Assembly: GCA_903908605.1 (NCBI GenBank)
Contig: CAIVSQ010000575.1
Span: 1 to 64,000 of the forward strand
DNA: 64,000 bases
Direction: 5' to 3'
From: an uncultured Anaerolineae bacterium
GTDB taxonomy: Bacteria; Chloroflexota; Anaerolineae; Anaerolineales; Villigracilaceae
In this document: piece by piece, positions 46,101 through 54,746 of the stretch
How positions within the stretch are numbered: the first letter of the stretch is position 1
How the letters are laid out: every line of letters starts with the position of its first letter
Notes under the pieces: generated by a model
Told to the model about the DNA's origin: nothing
The model's input: only the letters and a program-made list of their open reading frames with translations
The model's database searches: none
Made by a program: the position numbers and the translations under genes

Positions 46101-47175
46101 CACCCTGGACGAGGTATTCTTTGTTACGTTTGTAAAGAAATTGGGCGCGCAGGGCTTGTTCGAGATGACCGAGCAGGCGAGCTTGCTCAGGAGTGACATC
46201 CTCTGGCCGTTCCGGGTCGCGCAGGGGCTGACCGAGCAGTTGCTCGACGTGCACCGTGCCCATTTCGGTCATGGAGATGTTTCGATCCTTCTCGTTGATT
46301 TCGTAATCTTCCGGCACCAGTTGTTTAACGAGCTGGGCCATCTGGCCGTAGTATTCCAGGTCTCCGGCGGCGGGGCCAGAGATGATTAACGGGGTACGGG
46401 CTTCATCAATCAGCACGTTGTCGACTTCATCGACGATGGCGAAATAATGCCCGCGCTGAACTTTCTCGGCTGGGGTATACACCATGTTATCGCGTAGGTA
46501 ATCGAAACCGAATTCGGAATTGGTGCCATAGGTGATATCTGCATCGTAGGCCAGCCGACGATCCACCAGTCGCAGGCGGTGCTTGTCTTCTTGGGGAGAT
46601 TCGCGATCTGGGTCGTAAAGGAAGGCTTTTTTGCCATTCTCTGTGGAGTTAGCAGATTGAAGGATGCCGACTGAAAGCCCAAGTGCTTGGTAAATTGGTC
46701 CCATCCAGCGTGCGTCACGTCGGGCGAGATAGTCGTTGACAGTGATCAGGTGTACCCCACGCCCGGTGATGGCGTTAAGGTACATTGGCAGGGTGGCAAC
46801 CAGGGTTTTTCCTTCCCCTGTGCGCATTTCGGATATCTTCCGATTGTGCAATGCTGCGCCACCAATCAGCTGTACGTCATAATGCCGTAATCCAAGGGTG
46901 CGTTTGGATGCTTCGCGTACTGCGGCAAACGCTTCGGGGAGGATTTCGTCCAGAAAAGCCTGTTCAGCTGCCTGGCGTACTTCGCCTTCAGGCAGCTCTT
47001 TTAGCCGATCGGCCAGCTGGCCGCGGAAGAAGACGGTTTTTTCTCGCAGGTCCTCATCGCTCAGCTTTTCATATTGGGACTCGAAATCGTTGACCGGTAA
47101 AATTTTCTCGGTCAGACGTTCAACTTCACGTTTATTGGGGTTACCCCCGACAAGACTTAGGAATTTTTGAAACAT
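43135..47175 (-). CDS. secA: Preprotein translocase subunit SecA (enlarged, 1346 aa)
   Basis: '[22 protein letters not shown]', '[20 protein letters not shown]', '[14 protein letters not shown]', '[25 protein letters not shown]'. Confidence 0.96.
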   Translation of the reverse strand: [1346 protein letters not shown]

Positions 47176-47334
47176 GGCTATCCTTTCAGAATGGAAATTA
47201 TAGCATATCGATAATTATTGAATAATATGAGGCAGATAAGAAATTTATGAACTCATGGCCAGATCCAGGTTGTTTTTGACTAACCTGACCCGCTGAATGG
47301 TTAAATTTTTGTTGTGGCAGGGTAGAATTGAAAC

Positions 47335-49872
47335 GTGTTGATCCCAATGCGTTTTTCAAGATTTGTTTTTATTTGCGTTCTCATGCTAGTCATGCTGCTG
47401 GCTGTGGGTTGTGCACCTTTTGCAGCCACAAGCCCGGTTGTTCCAACCAAAGTGGGTGCGCCTGCCCACCGGCTGGATGGGCAATGGGAAGGATCCGGGG
47501 TGACAGGGGAAGGTAAAACAATTCACCTGATGTTCGTGCTGCGCCAGGGACGATTGGCGGGGGTCAGCTATGAATTCATGGGCAGGGATGGAGTCCCGTG
47601 TACTAATATTTCCTATAACTTACTGGCGGAGGATGGACCAAGCCTGACGGGTCATGCGCTCTCTGCTACGCTTGGTTTGGACCTGGATATGCAGGCCTTT
47701 TTTGAGAATGATAGCAGTGCGTCGGGAAATTTGAATGTGGATTGGCAGGGACGTCATAACTGCACCACGCAGTTTCAGCTTCGGTGGCAGGCCACCCGGG
47801 TAGAACAGGTCCAGGCCCAACCAACGCGGTCACTGGTGGATGTTGGTTTGTGTGCCAAGGTCAACTGTCCTGAAGTGGCGTTGCAATTAATTGTGTTTGG
47901 GCTGGCAAATGGGGCTGTGCTGGCTTTGAATGCCATCAGTGTCACGGTTGTTTATGGGGCGGTCCGCAGCCTGAACTTGGCGCATGGAGATGTGTTTTCG
48001 CTGACCTCAGTGTTGGTGACCTCGATTCTGATAGGCCTGGGGGCTAAGCCGGATTGGCCGGTGCTCAAATTGATGGGTGTGTTGGCTGCCAGCCTGGCAG
48101 CTGCCCTGATTTTCGGTGTATTGCTGAATATCATCCTGGAATGGATTGCTTTTCGTCCCTTCCGGGGCGGGTCACGACTGGCATCGCTGATTGCTTCTTT
48201 GGGGATTTCGTTCATCCTGTTCCAGGCTGCCATGATCTGGCGTACCCACCAGGGTAGTTGGATTCCAGGGGAACACCGCAGTGTACCCGGTCTGCCAGAA
48301 GTGCCGACAGACGGTATTCCGAACTTGCTACCGGATTTTAACCTGGTGAAGCTGTTGGGTGTGCCGCTTCAAGTTACCTTTCGATTTAATGATTTGTTGA
48401 TTATTTTGCTGGCAGTTTTTTGTGCCTTGTCTACCTATGCATACTTGCGATTTTCCAAAGGCGGGCGATCTATCAGGGCATGCACTCAAAACCCTGAGCT
48501 GGCTCAGATGATTGGGATCGATTTGAATGGTGCCATTCGGCGTGCCTTTGCCATTGGTGGTTTATTGGCTGGCGCAGCGGCCTTTGTTTTTGCGCTTTAT
48601 TACGGGCGCCCATTCGGACAGAATGGCGCTCAGAGTGGGCTGCTGGCTTTCACTGCTGCCATGTTGGGCGGCATTGGTAATCCGTTAGGAGCGTTGGTAA
48701 GCGCTTTGCTACTGGGGATATTCTCTGCATTCAGCGATTACCTGGTCAATGCTGAATGGACCCCTGTGTTGCTTTTGGCTCTTTTGGTCGGGGTATTATT
48801 CCTGCGTTCCGGCGGATTATTTGGCGGGGAAGATGCTCCAGATTCCTTGGGTGATGAAGAGCTGGCCGGCGGTCAGCGAATGCGAAGTTGGCGCAGCCTG
48901 GCTTGGATCCTGGCTGGGTTGGCGATTTTCCCGGTGCTTGCGTTGCTACAGGTGCCAGGTGTGGCTGTTTTGATGCGTGGCTTGGGCATTTTTATCCTCC
49001 TGGCAATTGGGTTGAATATTCTGCTGGGTATGGCAGGTGTTCTGGACCTTGGCTACGCAGCTGCCTTTGGAATTGGTGCTTACAGTGCGGCGATTGTCAC
49101 GAATCCTTGGGGCTTGCTTGGCTCCAGCCAGCCCGCTCATTTTGAATTTCTGTGGGTGCTGTTGATTAGTGTGGCGGTGGGGAGTGTCTTCGGTTTGCTC
49201 AAAGGATGGGTGACAGCCCGACTGCGAAATGAAAACCTGGCCCTGGCCACGCTGGCCCTGGGTTTGCTGGTTTCGCGTTTGGCGCTAAACCTCAAGCCCC
49301 TGACCGGTGGGGCGGCGGGGATTTCGGCCCTACCTGCGCCGAGGGTGCTGGGATTTACGTTCACAGGTGTTTTCCCTACTTATTTTCTTGTGTTTTTCTT
49401 CGTAGTACTGGCGGCTTTGGCCAGTCGCCGGCTGATTGGTGGGCGGATTGGGCGAAGCTGGTTGGCGGGCAGTGATGATGAAGTTGCTGCCCGGGCAATT
49501 GGTATCAAGGTAGAACGGTCTCGCCTGCTGGCGATGGTGATCAGTTCCGGTCTGGCTGGCGCAGCAGGTGCGCTTTACGCAGGCAGCTTTGCCTATGTAG
49601 ATCCAGACATCCTCTCTTTTCACTGGACCGTCATGCTGTTGGCTATGGTCATTCTGGGCGGGCCGGGTAGCGTGAGTGGGGCGATGCTGGGTGCTCTCTT
49701 GATTATTGGCTATGACAAGCTGATCATTCCGCAGCTTTCCACACTGCTTTCCCTGTTTTGGCCAAAAGATTTCTTTATTGGCTCTGTTCCTGACTTGCGT
49801 GGAACCAGCTTTTTTAACTTTGGAATTGTTTTGTACCTGACTGTTTTGCTGCGGACAGGTAAGCGCAAATAA
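47335..49872 (+). CDS. Fused LivH-LivM branched-chain amino acid-type ABC permease with N-terminal lipoprotein-like domain
   Basis: N-terminal signal with lipobox-like 'LAVGC'; LivH part 'LANGAVLALNAISVTVVYGAVRSLNLAHGDVF'; LivM part 'LGMAGVLDLGYAAAFGIGAYSAAI...DEVAARAIGIKVERSRLLAM...GGPGSVSGAMLGALLI'. Confidence 0.88.
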   Translation: MLIPMRFSRFVFICVLMLVMLLAVGCAPFAATSPVVPTKVGAPAHRLDGQWEGSGVTGEGKTIHLMFVLRQGRLAGVSYEFMGRDGVPCTNISYNLLAEDGPSLTGHALSATLGLDLDMQAFFENDSSASGNLNVDWQGRHNCTTQFQLRWQATRVEQVQAQPTRSLVDVGLCAKVNCPEVALQLIVFGLANGAVLALNAISVTVVYGAVRSLNLAHGDVFSLTSVLVTSILIGLGAKPDWPVLKLMGVLAASLAAALIFGVLLNIILEWIAFRPFRGGSRLASLIASLGISFILFQAAMIWRTHQGSWIPGEHRSVPGLPEVPTDGIPNLLPDFNLVKLLGVPLQVTFRFNDLLIILLAVFCALSTYAYLRFSKGGRSIRACTQNPELAQMIGIDLNGAIRRAFAIGGLLAGAAAFVFALYYGRPFGQNGAQSGLLAFTAAMLGGIGNPLGALVSALLLGIFSAFSDYLVNAEWTPVLLLALLVGVLFLRSGGLFGGEDAPDSLGDEELAGGQRMRSWRSLAWILAGLAIFPVLALLQVPGVAVLMRGLGIFILLAIGLNILLGMAGVLDLGYAAAFGIGAYSAAIVTNPWGLLGSSQPAHFEFLWVLLISVAVGSVFGLLKGWVTARLRNENLALATLALGLLVSRLALNLKPLTGGAAGISALPAPRVLGFTFTGVFPTYFLVFFFVVLAALASRRLIGGRIGRSWLAGSDDEVAARAIGIKVERSRLLAMVISSGLAGAAGALYAGSFAYVDPDILSFHWTVMLLAMVILGGPGSVSGAMLGALLIIGYDKLIIPQLSTLLSLFWPKDFFIGSVPDLRGTSFFNFGIVLYLTVLLRTGKRK

Positions 49873-49982
49873 CCAATCAGGAAATACGATTTTGAAAGTT
49901 GAAATGGATGCATGGAACACATGTTAAAATAGGTTGGCGTTGCCACCACCCGGCTTGCACGGGAAGGTGAATTTCCAGTCAC

Positions 49983-51440
49983 ATGAAGGACTCAATGACA
50001 AAAAAAGTTATGATTTCGGCGGATCACGGCATGGCGCTCATTTATTTTTTGCAGAGCGACGTCATCCCGAACCTGCTTTCAGCTGGTGTCGAGGTCGTGG
50101 TGCTGACCGATGACGATATCGTGGACCGTATTGCCGGGCAGTTTGCGCGCCCGGGCTTAAGTTTTGAAGGTCTGCGATTGAAGCAAGCCAATCATTATTA
50201 TCAAAAAGTGGATACCCGCCGCCAATGGCTGTTGGCCTACCTGCGGCGTGTGAGCAGTTCCTGGCGAATAAACATCGAGGCTCAGACCAGCCATATTTGG
50301 GAGGTATGGGCTGAAAACTCGTGGAGATTCAGGTTGGGTGTCTGGTTGCCGGCAGCATTTGCAACCCTGGTTCTGCGTTCCAGTCGGGCTGCTCGCCAGT
50401 CGTTGGTAAGTGCCCAACAACGCTTCACGACCGATTTGTACGGCGATTATTTTGATAAGTATCTGCCCGACTTGGTGATCGCTTCTACGCCAGGTTGGCG
50501 CATCGATCGCTACCTGCTGCGCGAAGCGGCACGGCGTGGTATCGAACGTATGACGGTTATCGTAGGTTGGGATAATCCTTCCAGCTACGCCATCCCGGGG
50601 GCGCCGGTCGATTGGGCTACTTGCTGGTCGCAGGAGCAGAAGGATGAGCTTGTACACGGTTCAGACTGGTCAGAAGCGCGCGTCAATATTGGAGGTATTC
50701 CCTCTTATGATGGTTATTTTCGTAAAAGCTGGTTGATGTCGCGAGAGGAATATTTTCGGCTTCATGGGCTGGACCCGGCGCGTAAATTGATTTCATATGC
50801 CTGTAGTTTCGTTCATTTTGCACCTAACTACCCCAACGTGGAAGCACTGGCGCGCCTGGTTTCTTCTGATAGCCTGGCTGAACCCAGCCAGCTGCTGGTG
50901 AGGTTGCACCCCAGCCATTTTCAGGACAAGCCCACAATCTTTGCCGAGGAGCGCGAACTAATTCACCAACTTGAAAAGACCTACCCGCATGTGCATATTG
51001 TGCGGCCTGTGGCCTTGGGTGGTTCATTGGGCTATTACGGTGGCGAGGATATGGATGAGAAGTCATCCATGATGGCACATTCAGATGTTTTTGTGACGGT
51101 CTATTCAACCATGGTGGTGGAAACGGCTGTACATGATACCCCGATTGTTGCCGCAGTGATTGATACCCCCGGTGGTTGGAAAGTGCCAGGAAAGTTTTCG
51201 CTTTCGCTGAAAGAAATCGGTAATTGGCCAACCCATAAGCGCTTCCGGGACGCGCGCGCCGGTCGTGTGGCGGCTGATGAATCTCAGCTGCGGGATGTCT
51301 TGAATGCCTATCTGCGCGACCCGAAGTTGGATTCGGCCGAGCGCAAGGCGTTTATTGAAAAGGAAATTACTTTCACCGATGGGTCCGCTGGTGGTAGAAC
51401 GGCCGAATTTATCCTGAAAGTGTTAAATAAGCAACAGTAA
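49983..51440 (+). CDS. GT-B glycosyltransferase / CDP-glycerol glycerophosphotransferase-like protein
   Basis: 'KVMISADHGMALIYFLQSDVIPNLLSAGVEVVVLTDD', C-terminal 'LLVRLHPSHF...HSDVFVTVYSTMVVETAVHDTPIV'. Confidence 0.6.
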   Translation: MKDSMTKKVMISADHGMALIYFLQSDVIPNLLSAGVEVVVLTDDDIVDRIAGQFARPGLSFEGLRLKQANHYYQKVDTRRQWLLAYLRRVSSSWRINIEAQTSHIWEVWAENSWRFRLGVWLPAAFATLVLRSSRAARQSLVSAQQRFTTDLYGDYFDKYLPDLVIASTPGWRIDRYLLREAARRGIERMTVIVGWDNPSSYAIPGAPVDWATCWSQEQKDELVHGSDWSEARVNIGGIPSYDGYFRKSWLMSREEYFRLHGLDPARKLISYACSFVHFAPNYPNVEALARLVSSDSLAEPSQLLVRLHPSHFQDKPTIFAEERELIHQLEKTYPHVHIVRPVALGGSLGYYGGEDMDEKSSMMAHSDVFVTVYSTMVVETAVHDTPIVAAVIDTPGGWKVPGKFSLSLKEIGNWPTHKRFRDARAGRVAADESQLRDVLNAYLRDPKLDSAERKAFIEKEITFTDGSAGGRTAEFILKVLNKQQ

Positions 51441-51499
51441 TCTTTATCCGCATTCGGTTTGGCCAGCGGCGTGCTGGCCAATTTCATGGAGAATAAACT

Positions 51500-52825
51500 A
51501 TGGCTCAAGCTACCATTCGTTTCCCACGTGGTTTTTTATGGGGCACCGCCACTGCGGCGCACCAGGTCGAAGGTAACAATACGAATAATAACTGGTGGGC
51601 CTGGGAACAACAGGAAGGACGGATTTTGCAAGGGCACAAATCTGGGTTGGCTTGCGATTGGTGGGGCGGGCGCTGGAAAGAAGACCTGGATCGCGCCGCT
51701 GAGGCAGGTCAGAATGCGCACCGTTTTTCGATCGAGTGGAGCCGCATCCAACCCACACCCGATCAGTGGGATGAAACCGCGCTGGAACGTTATCGCAGTA
51801 TATTGCGTGGGATGCATGAGCGTGGCTTGATGCCGATGGTCACGCTGCACCACTTTAGCAATCCGATCTGGTTGGAAGAGCAGGGCGGCTGGGAGAACGA
51901 CGATACCCCGGCCAAATTCGCGGCTTTCGTGCGTAAGGCGGTTGATGCGCTTAAAGAATATGTTTCCCACTGGGTGACGATCAATGAGCCGAATGTGTAT
52001 GCCTATGCTGCGTTTAACGAAGGCGTATTCCCACCCGGAAAGCGCAACATTGGTTCAACCTTCCATGTCATGCTCAACCTGGTGCGCGCACATGCCATGG
52101 CCTACAAAATAATTCATGAAATTCAGCCCGAGTCGCGCGTTGGCTTGGCAATGAATTACCTCTCCATTTTCCCCGCTACCGCATCCCCCCTGGATCGATT
52201 TGTTGCTGGAGTGCAGTCCACCATTTATAACGATCTCTTCCCGCGTGCTGCCAGGGATGGTAAGGTCAATTTCATGTATCGAACTGTGCGGATTCCCGAG
52301 GCGGCGCACACCCAGGATTTCCTGGGCATTAATTACTATTCACGTAATGTGGCTTCATTTGATCTTCGCGCGGTCTCGACACTCTTTGGCCGTATGAAAC
52401 ACCCTGAGGGCGTAGAAGAAAGCGCGACGGGTTTTATTGCGAATGTACCAGAGGGCTTTTACGAAGCGATGAAGTGGGGCTTACAGTTTAACGTGCCCAT
52501 GATCGTCACTGAGAATGGCGTGGAGGATCACGAGGACAAGATGCGCCCGCGCTATATTGTTCAGCACATCCAACAAATGTGGCGAGCGGTTAACTTTAAT
52601 TGGCCAGTGAAGGGTTATTTTCACTGGTCTTTGGTGGATAACTTTGAATGGGAACGGGGTTGGACGCAGCGCTTTGGCTTGTGGGGCCTGGATATCGAGA
52701 CCCAGGCGCGCATTCGCCGTAATTCAGTGGATTTGTATGCTGACATTTGCAAGGAGAATGGTCTTTCGAGCGCGATGGTAGAAAAGTACTGCCCGGAGAT
52801 ATTGGCAAGAATATTCCCTGATTAA
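51500..52825 (+). CDS. Glycoside hydrolase family 1 beta-glucosidase-like
   Basis: 'FPRGFLWGTATAAHQVEGN', 'RFSIEWSRIQPT', 'VTINEPNVYA' (acid/base), 'MIVTENGVED' (nucleophile), 'FHWSLVDNFEWERGWTQRFGL'. Confidence 0.95.
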   Translation: MAQATIRFPRGFLWGTATAAHQVEGNNTNNNWWAWEQQEGRILQGHKSGLACDWWGGRWKEDLDRAAEAGQNAHRFSIEWSRIQPTPDQWDETALERYRSILRGMHERGLMPMVTLHHFSNPIWLEEQGGWENDDTPAKFAAFVRKAVDALKEYVSHWVTINEPNVYAYAAFNEGVFPPGKRNIGSTFHVMLNLVRAHAMAYKIIHEIQPESRVGLAMNYLSIFPATASPLDRFVAGVQSTIYNDLFPRAARDGKVNFMYRTVRIPEAAHTQDFLGINYYSRNVASFDLRAVSTLFGRMKHPEGVEESATGFIANVPEGFYEAMKWGLQFNVPMIVTENGVEDHEDKMRPRYIVQHIQQMWRAVNFNWPVKGYFHWSLVDNFEWERGWTQRFGLWGLDIETQARIRRNSVDLYADICKENGLSSAMVEKYCPEILARIFPD

Positions 52826-53013
52826 TGGTTGACTTTTGTGGTCGATTTGGAGTATATAATGACTAAAGTCCTTTGTAGTACCAAAGCAGCCGAATTATTC
52901 TGATTCACCAGGGGTTCCTGCTTCGCGCCTCCACGGTGTTAACCCTTGCAGGCTGCATTTATTGGATGGAGCTTGAATAATATCGTGGCCGTCTCCCGGA
53001 GATAATAGGTATC

Positions 53014-53616
53014 TTGATGAAGAAAAATTCCTTTATTGTTTTATTCCTGGCGCTTATCCTGTTGTCAGCTTGTGCTGCCAGCCCGACTGATGCTCAGCCT
53101 ACTCCTACTGAATTCGATGTCAGCGCGCTGCAGACGGCTGCCGTCGAAACCATTGTTGCTGTCTACACCCAGACAGCTGAGGCGCAACCCAAGCCAGTGT
53201 TGCCGAGTGAAACAAGCACGCCTGTGCCGCTTGTACCCACCGAGACCGTCACGCCTACCCCGGCGCTTAGCCCCACGGCGCAGTTATGTGATAATTCGGC
53301 TTACGTGAGCGATATTTCGGTCGTTGACGGTATGCAAATGGCTGCCGGCCAGGCTTTTGTCAAAACCTGGAAAATCAAGAATACCGGTACCTGCTTGTGG
53401 ACCAAGGGTTATCAGATGATTGTGGCGTATGGTGAGAAGATGGGTGGGATACCTACCGCTGTACCGGCGGAAGTATTGCCTGGAGCTGAAATTGAGATTT
53501 CGATCAACCTGGTTGCGCCGGCTAAACCCGGGAATTATGGTGGTTATTGGCGTTTGATCAATGACAATGGCGTGCCGTTTGGCGAAATTTTCACTGTGTT
53601 AATTGTTGTTCAATGA
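53014..53616 (+). CDS. Lipoprotein with NBR1-type Ig-like domain
   Basis: Lipobox 'LLSAC', Pro/Thr linker, 'FVKTWKIKNTGTCLWTKGYQMIVAYG...PAKPGNYGGYWRLINDNGVPFGEIF'. Confidence 0.85.
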   Translation: MMKKNSFIVLFLALILLSACAASPTDAQPTPTEFDVSALQTAAVETIVAVYTQTAEAQPKPVLPSETSTPVPLVPTETVTPTPALSPTAQLCDNSAYVSDISVVDGMQMAAGQAFVKTWKIKNTGTCLWTKGYQMIVAYGEKMGGIPTAVPAEVLPGAEIEISINLVAPAKPGNYGGYWRLINDNGVPFGEIFTVLIVVQ

Positions 53617-54710
53617 TGGTTGGTGAGGGTGGTCAGCACGCGCTGATGCAGCCAGCCGAACTGGCCCATGCATTGAAGCAGGAAGCCCGCCGGCTTGGTT
53701 TCACGCTGGCGGGTATTGCTTGCCCAGTGCCGCCGACTCATCTGGATGTTTACTTGGCATGGCTGAAAGCCGGCAGGCAGGCTGGGATGGGCTACCTGGC
53801 GGAACCTCGTGCGGTTGAACGTCGCTCTGATCCGCACCTGATCCTGCCTGAATGTCAATCCATCCTGGTGTTGGGTGTTCCTTACTACAATCCAAATTAT
53901 GCTGGTGCCCACGACCTACAGTCTGCGCATGGGCCGCATGGGCGGGTGGCTGCTTACGCATGGGGTGAAGATTATCACCTGGTACTACCGCAGCGATTGG
54001 AAGCACTGGTACGATTCCTCGAGAGGTTAACTGGTTCACCGGTTCCCAATCGCTGGTATACCGATACTGGCCCAATTCTTGAGCGTGAGCTTGCTATGCA
54101 AGCCGGGCTGGGATGGATCGGTAAAAATACCTGTTTGATCAATCCACGGCATGGTTCGTATTTTTTGCTCAGCGAGATACTGCTGGGTATCCCCCTGCCA
54201 CCAGATCCTCCGCAGGTGACTGACCAATGCGGTAGTTGTACACGCTGCATACAGGCTTGCCCGACCGGTTGTATTCGGCAGGATCGTACACTGAATGCCA
54301 GCCGTTGCATTTCCTACCTGACAATAGAAAATAAGGCTGAAATCCCCCTGGATTTGCGTGCTTCGGTCGGGGACTGGGTGTTTGGATGTGACCTGTGCCA
54401 GATGGTTTGTCCCTGGAATAAGCATTTCGCCCATGATGAGGGTGACCCGATGTTTGCACCTCGACCTGGGGTTGCATTTCCCGACCTGGCGACTGAATTG
54501 ATGCTTACTCCGCAGGAATTTAACAGCAAGTTCAAGGATAGCCCGGTAAAACGAGCCAAGCGGCGCGGATACTTGCGTAACACTGCCACCGTAGCAGGCA
54601 ACAGCGCCGACCAGCGGCTGACGCATGTGCTTGAGCACTCAGGTCAGGATGACGAGCCACTTGTGCGTGAAGCGGCTGGCTGGGCGATGGCGCGAGTGAA
54701 GCCATCGTAA
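53613..54710 (+). CDS. queG: Epoxyqueuosine reductase
   Basis: 'RWYTDTGPILERELAMQAGLGWIGKNTCLINPRHGSYFLLSEILL', 'CGSCTRCIQACPTGCI', 'CDLCQMVCPWNKHF'; overlaps the upstream gene by 4 nt. Confidence 0.95.
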   Translation: MMVGEGGQHALMQPAELAHALKQEARRLGFTLAGIACPVPPTHLDVYLAWLKAGRQAGMGYLAEPRAVERRSDPHLILPECQSILVLGVPYYNPNYAGAHDLQSAHGPHGRVAAYAWGEDYHLVLPQRLEALVRFLERLTGSPVPNRWYTDTGPILERELAMQAGLGWIGKNTCLINPRHGSYFLLSEILLGIPLPPDPPQVTDQCGSCTRCIQACPTGCIRQDRTLNASRCISYLTIENKAEIPLDLRASVGDWVFGCDLCQMVCPWNKHFAHDEGDPMFAPRPGVAFPDLATELMLTPQEFNSKFKDSPVKRAKRRGYLRNTATVAGNSADQRLTHVLEHSGQDDEPLVREAAGWAMARVKPS

Positions 54711-54746
54711 TCGTGATTGGGAAAGAATTCATTTTTCGAGGTTGGT

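Noticed and set aside
43906-46389. Plus-strand ORFs up to 236 aa opposite secA
   Set aside because: Antisense shadow ORFs of an intact SecA
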